A stretch of DNA of 14,349 nt from Gammaproteobacteria bacterium. GTDB lineage: Bacteria > Pseudomonadota > Gammaproteobacteria > UBA6429. This document shows positions 4,439 through 12,792 of this stretch, piece after piece. The notes beneath the pieces were generated by a model. It ran no database searches. It was given only the letters and a program-made list of their open reading frames with translations, and had not been told where the DNA came from. How positions within the stretch are numbered: the stretch's first letter is position 1; each line of letters begins with the position of its first letter. The position numbers and the translations under genes are program-made. Location of the stretch: NCBI GenBank assembly GCA_003232015.1, contig QIKU01000187.1, forward strand, positions 1-14,349, given 5' to 3'.

Positions 4439-7225
4439 TTGTGCTGTATCGTGCGTATTTTTGCCATCATTATAATATGGGTGTTTACCTTTTCAGGGGT
4501 ATATGCATCTTCGCCCAGTGCTGCTCCCAGCATGGCTTTTTATTACGCTCACAACATTCCAATTGATGAGCTTTCACAGTTTAAACAGATTGTTGTGGAT
4601 CCCGACCACATTTCCGATAAAGAAATCCTGAAATTAAAGCAGTATGGTGGGCAGGTTCTTGCTTACGTGAGTGTCGGTGAGTCAGAAAGATGGCGCGAAG
4701 ACTATTTTACACTCAATAAAAAACTGTTTTTGGGTACAAATAAAGCCTGGGACAGTGACATTGTCAATTTAGCTGAGCCTGAATGGCAGGCTTTCTTAAT
4801 GAAACAGCGTTTCAGTAAACTCTATAAAAGGCAGTTTGACGGGTTCTTTCTAGACACGCTCGATAGCTACCAGGCCATTATTGCAAAAGACAAATGGCCA
4901 CAACAGGAACAGGCTTTAACACATATAATCCACCAGCTTGCCGACAAATTTCCAGACGCCACTATTATCTTTAATCGTGGCTTCCCTGTTTTAGAGAATG
5001 TCCACCACCTTGTTGATGGTGTTGTTGCCGAGTCTTTATATACAGGCTGGGATCCATTGGAAAAAGAGTATCGTGAAGTCAAACAACCCGCAAGAGAATG
5101 GCTTTTAAAGCGGCTTATCGATGTTAAAGAAAAATACAAACTCCCTGTTACCGTTATAGACTACCTGCCGCCCTCAGAGCGTGAAAAAGCACGCCAAATT
5201 GCACAAAAAATTGCACAGCATGGTTTTGTTCCCTGGGTTACCACACCTAACCTGGATTATCTGGGTATTGGCCAACTTGAAGTTATTCCTCGAAAAGTTT
5301 TAATGCTTTACAACAGCGCCAATCAGCACCTTGGTGATATTGCTTCGTCCAGTATACATACAGCCGCAGCCATGCCCATTGAATACTTAGGCTATGTGCC
5401 TGAGTACTACGATATTAAAGATCAATTGCCGAGCGGAACATTAAAAGGGCGATATGCAGGTATCGTTAGCTGGTTTGATGGCCCGGCAACAAACCCGGTT
5501 TACCGTGACTGGGTTTATAAGCAAGTTAAAGATGGCGTTAAAATTGCATTTATAGGGGAGTTTGGCTTTGATGTTGATGATGAGCTTTTAAAATTACTTG
5601 GCTTACGGCGTGTAGAAGGGAAAATACAGCAACAGAGTAAAATACAGTTTTATGATGATTATCTGGGTTTCGAGTCAAAGCCCTTAATCAGCAAAACTTA
5701 TGGCGAACTATTTCAATCTGTAAAAATGAGCCACAATACTCCACATATCAGGATTGACCTGAACGATGATGAAAATCAGATGTTTGAACCCGTTGTAACC
5801 GGTAAATGGGGGGGGCTAGCCTTCTCACCATGGATAAAAGATTTTCAGACAAATAATTTTAAATACTGGATTCTTAACCCCTTTAAGTTTTTTAAAACGG
5901 CACTTGGGTTGGCCGATATACCCATGCCTGATACTACAACCGAAAATGGTCGCCGAATATGGATGGCTCACATTGATGGTGACGGGTTTCTGAATCGTGC
6001 CGAAATGCGAGGCACGCCTTATGCTGCAAGCGTTATAAAAAATAAAGTCTTAAAAAAATTCCCCAGCCACCCACATACCGTCTCGGTTATTGAAGGTGAA
6101 ATAGCCAAAACAGGGCTTTATCCCGAGCAGTCTCCGGCATTAGAAAAAATTGCCCGACAGATCTTCGCACTAAAAAATGTTGAGCCTGCCACTCATACAT
6201 TTAGCCACCCCTTCAAGTGGCTGGGCATAAAAGAAAACCAGCCATCAGGGGGGGGGTATAATTTACCTATAAAGAATTATGCTTTTTCTTTTAAAAGAGA
6301 AATTCTGGGCTCGATTGACTATATCGATAAAAATTTATTGCCCGCAAATAAAAAAACCAAAGTCGTTCTTTGGACCGGAGAAGCCCTGGCAACAGAAAGC
6401 GCTTTAAAGTACAGCTTCGAGCGGGGCATGGCTAATATGAATGGGGGTTACACTATCATTAGAAAAGATCGTGCCTCCATATTTTTTATATCACCAATGG
6501 TTCGCACTGTTGGAAAATACACACAGGTGTATGCCCCGGTAGCAAACGAAAATGTCTACACCAATAACTGGACGGGGCCTTTTTATGGTTTCCAGAGAGT
6601 GATTGAAACGTTTAAAATGACTGACAAACCACGTCGCATAAAACCCATTGATATTTATTATCACTTTTACTCGGGTTCCAAGCCCGCAGCACTAACGGCT
6701 CTGCTTAATAGTTATCAATGGACAATAGCACAGGAAATATTCCCTGTTTATATTAGTGAATACACGGCTAAAGTTCTGGAATTCCGAACCATCGTTGCAG
6801 CAAAAGACTTGTCCGGTGCACTGCATTATGCAGGTATAAACCATTTAAGAACATTACGTTCCTTTAGCAAAATCCATAGGCCTTATATTAAACAATCGGC
6901 AAATGTGGCCGGCTACAGAGAGTTACATGACGCAACCTATATCAGCCTGGGGCCAGCGAACAAGGCAAGGTTAAATATGGCTCCTTCAGATGACGCCGAT
7001 ATCTATCTGCTTCAAACGAATGGTCGTGTGCATCAATGGCAGCAAGACGCAAACAATATTACAATGAGCCTGACATCCTACCTGCCATTGATCATTGAAA
7101 TTGCCAGCAAAAACAAGCATTGCTATTTGCCCGGCATAAAAAATACATCACAGCAAACGCCAACAGGCTGGCGCTTCAAATTAACTGCAAAAAAAATAAG
7201 CAATGCAACACTCCGCTGCCAGTAA
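4439..7225 (+). CDS. pelA: PelA: periplasmic Pel polysaccharide hydrolase/deacetylase
   Basis: Bifunctional periplasmic enzyme that deacetylates and can cleave the Pel exopolysaccharide (partially deacetylated GalNAc-rich). At 928 residues it is close to the 948 of Pseudomonas aeruginosa PelA. Residues about 5-23 form a signal peptide. An N-terminal GH166 domain (about 30-290) contains FFLDTLDSY and VVAESLY, with E198 equivalent to the catalytic Glu218 of P. aeruginosa. A middle domain (about 305-490) precedes a deacetylase domain with HIDGDGF (D513, D515) and THTFSHPF (H586, H590), matching D528/D530 and H600/H604. The listed start is TTG at 4439; GTG at 4451 gives a cleaner signal peptide (MRIFAIIIIWVF...), and neither has a good Shine-Dalgarno sequence. 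G8 (5808-5815) and G9 (6248-6256) tracts lie inside the gene. Its 3' end overlaps pelB by 23 bp. Confidence 0.95.
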   Translation: MCCIVRIFAIIIIWVFTFSGVYASSPSAAPSMAFYYAHNIPIDELSQFKQIVVDPDHISDKEILKLKQYGGQVLAYVSVGESERWREDYFTLNKKLFLGTNKAWDSDIVNLAEPEWQAFLMKQRFSKLYKRQFDGFFLDTLDSYQAIIAKDKWPQQEQALTHIIHQLADKFPDATIIFNRGFPVLENVHHLVDGVVAESLYTGWDPLEKEYREVKQPAREWLLKRLIDVKEKYKLPVTVIDYLPPSEREKARQIAQKIAQHGFVPWVTTPNLDYLGIGQLEVIPRKVLMLYNSANQHLGDIASSSIHTAAAMPIEYLGYVPEYYDIKDQLPSGTLKGRYAGIVSWFDGPATNPVYRDWVYKQVKDGVKIAFIGEFGFDVDDELLKLLGLRRVEGKIQQQSKIQFYDDYLGFESKPLISKTYGELFQSVKMSHNTPHIRIDLNDDENQMFEPVVTGKWGGLAFSPWIKDFQTNNFKYWILNPFKFFKTALGLADIPMPDTTTENGRRIWMAHIDGDGFLNRAEMRGTPYAASVIKNKVLKKFPSHPHTVSVIEGEIAKTGLYPEQSPALEKIARQIFALKNVEPATHTFSHPFKWLGIKENQPSGGGYNLPIKNYAFSFKREILGSIDYIDKNLLPANKKTKVVLWTGEALATESALKYSFERGMANMNGGYTIIRKDRASIFFISPMVRTVGKYTQVYAPVANENVYTNNWTGPFYGFQRVIETFKMTDKPRRIKPIDIYYHFYSGSKPAALTALLNSYQWTIAQEIFPVYISEYTAKVLEFRTIVAAKDLSGALHYAGINHLRTLRSFSKIHRPYIKQSANVAGYRELHDATYISLGPANKARLNMAPSDDADIYLLQTNGRVHQWQQDANNITMSLTSYLPLIIEIASKNKHCYLPGIKNTSQQTPTGWRFKLTAKKISNATLRCQ
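5808..5815 (+). repeat. G8 homopolymer inside pelA
   Basis: Eight consecutive G bases encode the end of Trp and two Gly codons (KWGGL) between the hydrolase and deacetylase domains. Such a run is unexpected in an AT-rich gene and is a potential slippage site. Confidence 0.9.
6248..6256 (+). repeat. G9 homopolymer inside the pelA deacetylase domain
   Basis: Nine consecutive G bases encode three Gly codons (PSGGGYN) shortly after the two catalytic histidines. Gain or loss of one G would truncate the C-terminal part of the deacetylase. Confidence 0.9.
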
Positions 7226-10200
7226 ACGTGAACGTTTAATATCTGTACCAACGGTAATATTACTTGGCGTTATTATTGTAATATTGCTGGTGCTGCTGTT
7301 TCCCGGTAAGGGCACCTTTGAAGATTCGCGCTATATTAAACACCCGGATCAGCTCTCTATTGCTTATTTAAAAACTATTTTTAAGTTGCAACCTGAGAAT
7401 GTTCAATTACGATTAACACTGGCTCAACAATATGTTGCGATAAGCAAATGGCAGGAAGCCAAAGCGCTTATCGATGGCTTTACATTTCATAGTGCCAAAA
7501 ACCGTGCTCAGGCAGATATAATCAGCATTCAAGTATATCGAGAGAAGTATGCACATACAGACAAAAATGACCCGTCGCGTTACCAGGCTCTGAAGCAGGC
7601 ACAAAAGATACTGGCACAAATTAGTCTTTCAGAATTTGAGCCCGAGCAACTGCAACAACTGGCAAAAATTGCTTTAAGCCTTAATCGCCCGGCACTGGCA
7701 GCTAATATATATCAGCATCTGGCACAGACAAGTACGCATGATACCGCTAAATGGTGGGCACTGGCTGGAAAGTGGGCCAGGGCTTCGGCACAAAGTGAAC
7801 TGGCGCGTTTATATTATCTCAATGCCTACCTTGCTACAAAAAATACAGAAAAAGCCACTCAATATGCCAGCTTGTCAGTTATATCAACCATAGAAGCCAA
7901 TCAGCATCAGCTGGCTATCCAGTCGTTAACAGAATACCTGCGCGTCTTTCCCGAAAACAGGTATTTTCTGGAATCAATTGTCTCGGTATATCAAACAATC
8001 GGTAAGCTGCAAAAGGCAGCACAATGGAACAGCGTGTTACTTAGAAAGCATGGGCAAAATGATGAAAAAATTATCGCCCGGCAGATAAAACTGGAATTTG
8101 CGCTTAGCCATTTGCAACATGCAAAAAAATACGCTTCCCGGCTTGTTTTACTTAAACCCGAAAACCGGCAATACAGAAAACAACTTGCGCAACTGTATGA
8201 ATGGACGGGTCATCCAATTGCTGCTCAGAAACAATGGAAAATTTTAGCCCTCAGCGACAAAACCTTTGCTTCAATAAACCATGTACTGAGGCTGGCAAAA
8301 ATGAATTATGATGATGCTGCAACACTGGCAGCATTTAAAATAATTGAGCGCCGACGTAAATTAACAGATAAGGAAATATTCGAAAAAATAGCCATCTATG
8401 AAAGACAGGGCAAACCTGTATTAGCGCAAACTTTATTAACAAGGTATTTAGCAAAAAAACCGGCCGATAAAGACAAATGGTTTCTATTGGCTAAGCTATA
8501 CGAAAATCAGGATGATTATGAAGGTGCCATTAAAGTATGGCAAAAAATTGAGCACCTCTTTAGCCCTGCTTTGTACGCAAAGACGCAACAAATTAAATTA
8601 CACTGGGATTATCAACATCACCAAAAAGCCTATCTAAAAGCAACCACTCTGGATCCTGACTTTACAAAAATCAAGTCGCTTAATCAGCTACAGATATTAG
8701 TCGAGTTAGGCTGGCGCTTTAAAGATAATGCATTGTTATATAAAGCCAGCAATGAACTTGTCATGCGCGACAAAAAAAATGAAGCGGCATACAAATGGTT
8801 GTTAAGTATAGCGGATGAAAATGGAGATGTTGATCAGGCTGTCCATCTGGGTAGAACCGCATGGGAAAATACGGGTAAAACCGTCTTTTTACGTTTAGCT
8901 ATTAACACGGCGATTAAAGAAAATAATAACCGACAAACCCGCTACTTAATCGATCTTGCTTTGCAAAGCAAAATCAGTAGCAAAGAATTAACTGACTACC
9001 TGATGATAAAGGCAGAAATAGAAAGTAAAGACGGGCAATTTTCATCTGCTGCAAAATATTATGAATACGCCTTACTTCTTAAGCCCAACAGAAAGTATAT
9101 TCATATTGGACTGCTATGGTCATTGTTAAATTCACAACAACGAGAAAAATTAAAACATTACCTTATTGCCTTCAAGGGAAAAGCCTATCAGTTCAGTAAT
9201 TACTGGCCAGTGTATGCAGCGTCTACCTATGCACTGGGTGAGTCACGCGAGTCTGTTTATTGGCACGCAAAATTTGCCGCACTGTATCCCGATAATAAAT
9301 TGTGGTTATTAAGGTATGCCGATGCTTTAGAATCTGCCACACAACATAATTCAGCATTAAAACTTCGCCTTTATGTTATGAAGCAAATGCGGGCATCAAA
9401 TATTTATACTGCACTGTCAAAAAAGCCGGTTAAACAATTAACACGGTATTATCTGTCGCTTGAACGTAATATCGGGTTAAGTGCTAATACAAATAATATG
9501 ATCAGGGAAATTATAGGTCACAATAAAAATAACATTCCCTATGAATTTCTGGTTGCATGGTATTCTGCAAAAAATATGGATGAGATGTCGCGCTATTGGC
9601 ACCTGTCGCAACAACTATCACGGAAAAAAATATCGGATAATCAGCAATTACTTTTTGCATTAAAAGAAAACAATACCAGCGAACTAAAAAATATCCTTGC
9701 GCGCCATTCCGACATATCTGCTGTTGACCGAAATGAGGCTTTAATACGACTTAGCCAATATGAAACCGCACTTGCCTATTCCGTTGCCGGAATAGGGCTA
9801 TTGTCTAGCCAGGAAGAGCGCAGAATATATCGGCAACAAGGAGCCTCACTTATGAATATATTGCCAAACTACTGGTCAACATCAATCGACCGCTACTCAA
9901 ATGGCCAGCTCTCTATTTCGACAATAAAAACTCAGCTTAAAACCAGTATTAATAACTGGAACTATACATGGTCACTCTCAAATAATGTGCTTAATATTGA
10001 TACTTCCATTGTTAATCTTGGTGGAAGTGACACTGAGCAGGAATACTCTTTTGGGTTAATGCGCCCGAGCAGACGGTTTAATTTTTATTCAAATCTGACA
10101 TACAATCAGCGTAGTGATAAATCCATTACCCCGCTGACCCTTGCTGTGGATTACAACGTCTCAAAGCGAGCAAATTTTAAACTTGCCTGGGAATCTAACC

Positions 10201-10799
10201 AGCTATCAGAAGAGAGCTCGGCGTTACGCAGTTTAGGTATGCTGGATAAATTGCAATTTGGTGTCAATGCCAATATTGGCAGCCGTGAATATTTGTACAC
10301 ACAAATAGCGAAAACAAAATATCAAAGTCGCTGGAGCGAGGCACTGGCTGATGGCTGGAGCGCAAACTTAGGGATTGGACACCTGCTTTCCACCGGGCGG
10401 AATCGATGGGTGGTTCAGGCTGATGCCAGCTGGATTTCAAACAAACTACGAAGCAGCCTGCCTTTTCAGGTAAGCCAGCGCTTACCCATTGGAACAACAA
10501 CAGCAACCGTGGTTGCTCGAGAGTTTGGCACTTTAGGTGTTAGTATGCGCTTAAATAGAGGGGATATTAACTCAAGTTATCCACAAACAGGATCGCTCGG
10601 CTATTTTGCTGATATATGGTTAGGTAAGGTGTACCCAAATAATGATTTTGCCTATCGCTTAAGTTCAGGAATTGCCTCCCGTATTCTCGGCAATGATCGG
10701 CTTAGCTTCGAGCTGTACGCTGATCAGACTAAAGCTAACGTTGGTAATCAAACCAGCTGGGGCATCACTGTTTTGTACAGGAATTATATCGGGAGATAG
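7203..10799 (+). CDS. pelB: PelB: TPR scaffold and outer-membrane export porin for Pel
   Basis: At 1198 residues it nearly equals the 1193 of P. aeruginosa PelB. An N-terminal hydrophobic helix (about 14-34) anchors the start in the inner membrane. A long helical TPR region (about 45-880) follows, with clear repeats such as PADKDKWFLLAKLYENQDDYEGAI broken into typical 34-residue units. From about residue 889 the sequence turns into alternating short amphipathic strands (SNGQLSISTIKTQLKTSI onwards) to the C-terminus, matching the 16-stranded export barrel. Known role: the TPRs bind PelA in the periplasm and the barrel passes the cationic polymer outward with the PelC ring. The ATG at 7203 lies within the end of pelA (23-bp overlap) just after an A8 run (7189-7196), implying translational coupling. 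Confidence 0.95.
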   Translation: MQHSAASKRERLISVPTVILLGVIIVILLVLLFPGKGTFEDSRYIKHPDQLSIAYLKTIFKLQPENVQLRLTLAQQYVAISKWQEAKALIDGFTFHSAKNRAQADIISIQVYREKYAHTDKNDPSRYQALKQAQKILAQISLSEFEPEQLQQLAKIALSLNRPALAANIYQHLAQTSTHDTAKWWALAGKWARASAQSELARLYYLNAYLATKNTEKATQYASLSVISTIEANQHQLAIQSLTEYLRVFPENRYFLESIVSVYQTIGKLQKAAQWNSVLLRKHGQNDEKIIARQIKLEFALSHLQHAKKYASRLVLLKPENRQYRKQLAQLYEWTGHPIAAQKQWKILALSDKTFASINHVLRLAKMNYDDAATLAAFKIIERRRKLTDKEIFEKIAIYERQGKPVLAQTLLTRYLAKKPADKDKWFLLAKLYENQDDYEGAIKVWQKIEHLFSPALYAKTQQIKLHWDYQHHQKAYLKATTLDPDFTKIKSLNQLQILVELGWRFKDNALLYKASNELVMRDKKNEAAYKWLLSIADENGDVDQAVHLGRTAWENTGKTVFLRLAINTAIKENNNRQTRYLIDLALQSKISSKELTDYLMIKAEIESKDGQFSSAAKYYEYALLLKPNRKYIHIGLLWSLLNSQQREKLKHYLIAFKGKAYQFSNYWPVYAASTYALGESRESVYWHAKFAALYPDNKLWLLRYADALESATQHNSALKLRLYVMKQMRASNIYTALSKKPVKQLTRYYLSLERNIGLSANTNNMIREIIGHNKNNIPYEFLVAWYSAKNMDEMSRYWHLSQQLSRKKISDNQQLLFALKENNTSELKNILARHSDISAVDRNEALIRLSQYETALAYSVAGIGLLSSQEERRIYRQQGASLMNILPNYWSTSIDRYSNGQLSISTIKTQLKTSINNWNYTWSLSNNVLNIDTSIVNLGGSDTEQEYSFGLMRPSRRFNFYSNLTYNQRSDKSITPLTLAVDYNVSKRANFKLAWESNQLSEESSALRSLGMLDKLQFGVNANIGSREYLYTQIAKTKYQSRWSEALADGWSANLGIGHLLSTGRNRWVVQADASWISNKLRSSLPFQVSQRLPIGTTTATVVAREFGTLGVSMRLNRGDINSSYPQTGSLGYFADIWLGKVYPNNDFAYRLSSGIASRILGNDRLSFELYADQTKANVGNQTSWGITVLYRNYIGR

Positions 10800-10805
10800 A
10801 TAAAA

Positions 10806-10880
10806 ATGGAAAAATACAGTAGTATATTCAATAAATTAGAAAATTATTATCAATTTTATTTGGGTCGCAACAAGCAATGA
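10806..10880 (+). CDS. Possible 24-residue micro-ORF between pelB and pelC
   Basis: An ATG at 10806 follows the pelB stop by six bases and has GGGAG at 10791-10795 ten bases upstream. The frame runs 24 codons and its TGA overlaps the pelC ATG in an ATGA junction (10877-10880). The peptide is rich in Tyr, Asn and Lys, with the core NKLENYYQFYLG. pelC itself has only a poor Shine-Dalgarno sequence, so translation of this frame could deliver ribosomes to pelC. No homology is recognised and a chance ORF of this length is quite possible. Confidence 0.4.
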   Translation: MEKYSSIFNKLENYYQFYLGRNKQ

Positions 10881-11428
10881 AATATATTAAATTAAATGCT
10901 TTAATGCATGTAAAGCTTGCTGTGCAAGCTTTATTTTTACTCTCCCTGGCATCCGCATGTAGCGTTAGCCAGGTTCAGGAAGGAGCTACCTTGTCCAAGA
11001 ATGCACGCTGGATAATGCTGCCTGTCGTCAACCTTGCGGAAGCACCCCAGGCAGGTATTCGTACCGAAGCAATACTCTCAACCCATCTCAGGGCAATGGG
11101 TCTGGTTAATATCGATACTTATCCCTACCAACCTCTAAAATCCGGATTGCCCGATTTAAATGAGCAGCATCGTTATCAACGCGCATTAAAACTTGCACAA
11201 AAATCTAATTATCAATATGCCATTACCGGCAGTGTTGATGAATGGCGTTACAAAAGTGGCCTTGACGGTGAACCTGCGGTTGGCCTTTCTTTGAAAGTTT
11301 TTGAAATGAAAACAGGAAAGGTTCTTTGGTCTGTATCAGGCTCACGCACAGGCTGGGGTTACGAAAGCGTGACGGGCACAGTCAATAAATTGCTGGCTCA
11401 ACTGCTTGGCAGCCTCTCAATAGAATAA
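10877..11428 (+). CDS. pelC: PelC: outer-membrane lipoprotein of the Pel secretion complex
   Basis: A 183-residue protein (172 in P. aeruginosa) with a hydrophobic signal ending in SLASAC. Cys28 is the likely lipidated residue, although the lipobox is slightly unusual (Ala rather than Leu at -3). The mature part has the PelC alpha/beta layout: ARWIMLPVVNLAEAP, a helix (RTEAILSTHLRAMG), then a core containing YAITGSVDEWRYKSGLDGEPAVGLSLKVFE and TGKVLWSVSGSRTGWG. In known systems twelve copies form a ring on the periplasmic side of the outer membrane that funnels the positively charged polymer to PelB. It starts in an ATGA overlap with a possible micro-ORF and ends five bases before pelD. Confidence 0.92.
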   Translation: MKYIKLNALMHVKLAVQALFLLSLASACSVSQVQEGATLSKNARWIMLPVVNLAEAPQAGIRTEAILSTHLRAMGLVNIDTYPYQPLKSGLPDLNEQHRYQRALKLAQKSNYQYAITGSVDEWRYKSGLDGEPAVGLSLKVFEMKTGKVLWSVSGSRTGWGYESVTGTVNKLLAQLLGSLSIE

Positions 11429-11433
11429 CGTCT

Positions 11434-12792
11434 ATGCGTCTAACACGCAAAAATTCACAATCCAATATTATCAGAGTTGCCTCAAGTGTTGCGTGGGCAG
11501 AAACCCTGCTGCTCACATTATCAGTGCCCTTGATTGGTTATTTTCTGCATAAAGATGACCCTTTTTTTCTTAACTATCCCTTTCCCTGGTTACTGTTTGC
11601 TTCCTTGCTACCTGCAATACGCTATGGCTTCAGCCATGGTTTTGCCAGTGCGATGATCCTGATTTCATTAATCACAGTTGCATGGCGATTTGAACTTGTT
11701 CCCATCAGTGAGTTTCCCACAAGCTATACATTAGGGTTGCTGGTTTTAACAATGCTCATGGGTGAATTTACAGACATGTGGCTAAGAAAACTCGGCAAAC
11801 AGGAAGTTATCACGCGTGCACAAAAAAAACGCCTTGATGAGTTTACCCGTAACTATCAATTACTAAAAGTATCTCATGATCGTTTAGAAAACCGACTGGC
11901 TTCGGGAACCAATAGTTTACGTGATGCTCTGGTTAGCCTTAAATTAAAAGCAAACAATATCGAAGGTAAATCAAATGTACTAAGTAAAATAGCATCGAAC
12001 ATTTTAGCAATACTGGCAGATTACTCTTACGTTCAAAGTGCAAATATTTACTCGATGCAATCAAAGAATGAAATAAAAACAAAACCCGTTGCAACCCTGG
12101 GGAAAACTGTCATTGTTGACTCATCTAACCCTCTTATAATAAAAGCCATTGAAACTGGGCACCTGGTTAGCGTGAACAATGAACTAAAAACCAATGACAA
12201 CAAATTACAGCAAACAAATAATTTATTGGCTACTGTTCCACTATCAGATATTGAAGGGTATATATGGGGCGTTGTCGCGATACAGGAAATGCCCTTTGTC
12301 GCATTTCATAACGAAAATTTACAGTTAATAGCTGTTTTATGTGGCCATATTGGTGACCAGATCTCACATGCTGAAAACCGTTCTTCCTTTACAAGTTCCG
12401 AAAGTTCTACATTCCTGCATTTTCTTGAGCGTACTATTTTTGATAAAAAACAATTTAAAATTGAGACAATATTACTGGTCTTGACATTACCAGCAGATAG
12501 TACACTTTCAGATACGATAAAAACTATATTGCTGGCTCAAATGCGTGGCCTTGACCGTGCCTGGGTAAGGAAAAACACAGAAAATAGAAGTGTTGTATTT
12601 TTGTTAATGCCGCTTACCAGTATTATAGAATTCGAAGGCTACAAAAACCGCATGTCGCACCTGCTTAAAGAGCGCACAGGAAAGTCATGGGATGAACTGG
12701 AGATTGAAACAAACCTGAGAGAACTAACAGGAAAAGAAAACAGCGCTAATATGATACAGAATTTATGTAGGGCAACCCGCATTGATCAATAA
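11434..12792 (+). CDS. pelD: PelD: inner-membrane c-di-GMP receptor controlling Pel synthesis
   Basis: At 452 residues (455 in P. aeruginosa) it has about four transmembrane helices in residues 18-112, a charged probably coiled-coil stretch (about 120-180), a GAF domain (about 182-320) and a degenerate GGDEF domain to the end. The inhibitory-site RxxD motif is intact as RGLD (R371, D374). A second arginine, R406, falls exactly 35 residues after R371, the same spacing as R367 and R402 that bind c-di-GMP in P. aeruginosa. No GGDEF active-site signature is visible, so it is a receptor and not a cyclase. Binding of c-di-GMP is known to switch on polymerisation by the PelDEFG complex. Its last 11 bases overlap pelE. 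Confidence 0.95.
   Translation: MRLTRKNSQSNIIRVASSVAWAETLLLTLSVPLIGYFLHKDDPFFLNYPFPWLLFASLLPAIRYGFSHGFASAMILISLITVAWRFELVPISEFPTSYTLGLLVLTMLMGEFTDMWLRKLGKQEVITRAQKKRLDEFTRNYQLLKVSHDRLENRLASGTNSLRDALVSLKLKANNIEGKSNVLSKIASNILAILADYSYVQSANIYSMQSKNEIKTKPVATLGKTVIVDSSNPLIIKAIETGHLVSVNNELKTNDNKLQQTNNLLATVPLSDIEGYIWGVVAIQEMPFVAFHNENLQLIAVLCGHIGDQISHAENRSSFTSSESSTFLHFLERTIFDKKQFKIETILLVLTLPADSTLSDTIKTILLAQMRGLDRAWVRKNTENRSVVFLLMPLTSIIEFEGYKNRMSHLLKERTGKSWDELEIETNLRELTGKENSANMIQNLCRATRIDQ

Noticed and set aside
4867..5139. Minus-strand open frame opposite pelA
   Set aside because: Antisense to the conserved hydrolase domain; low-complexity composition and no start signal.
10264..10506. Minus-strand open frame opposite the pelB barrel region
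   Set aside because: Antisense shadow of a conserved gene with no supporting signals.
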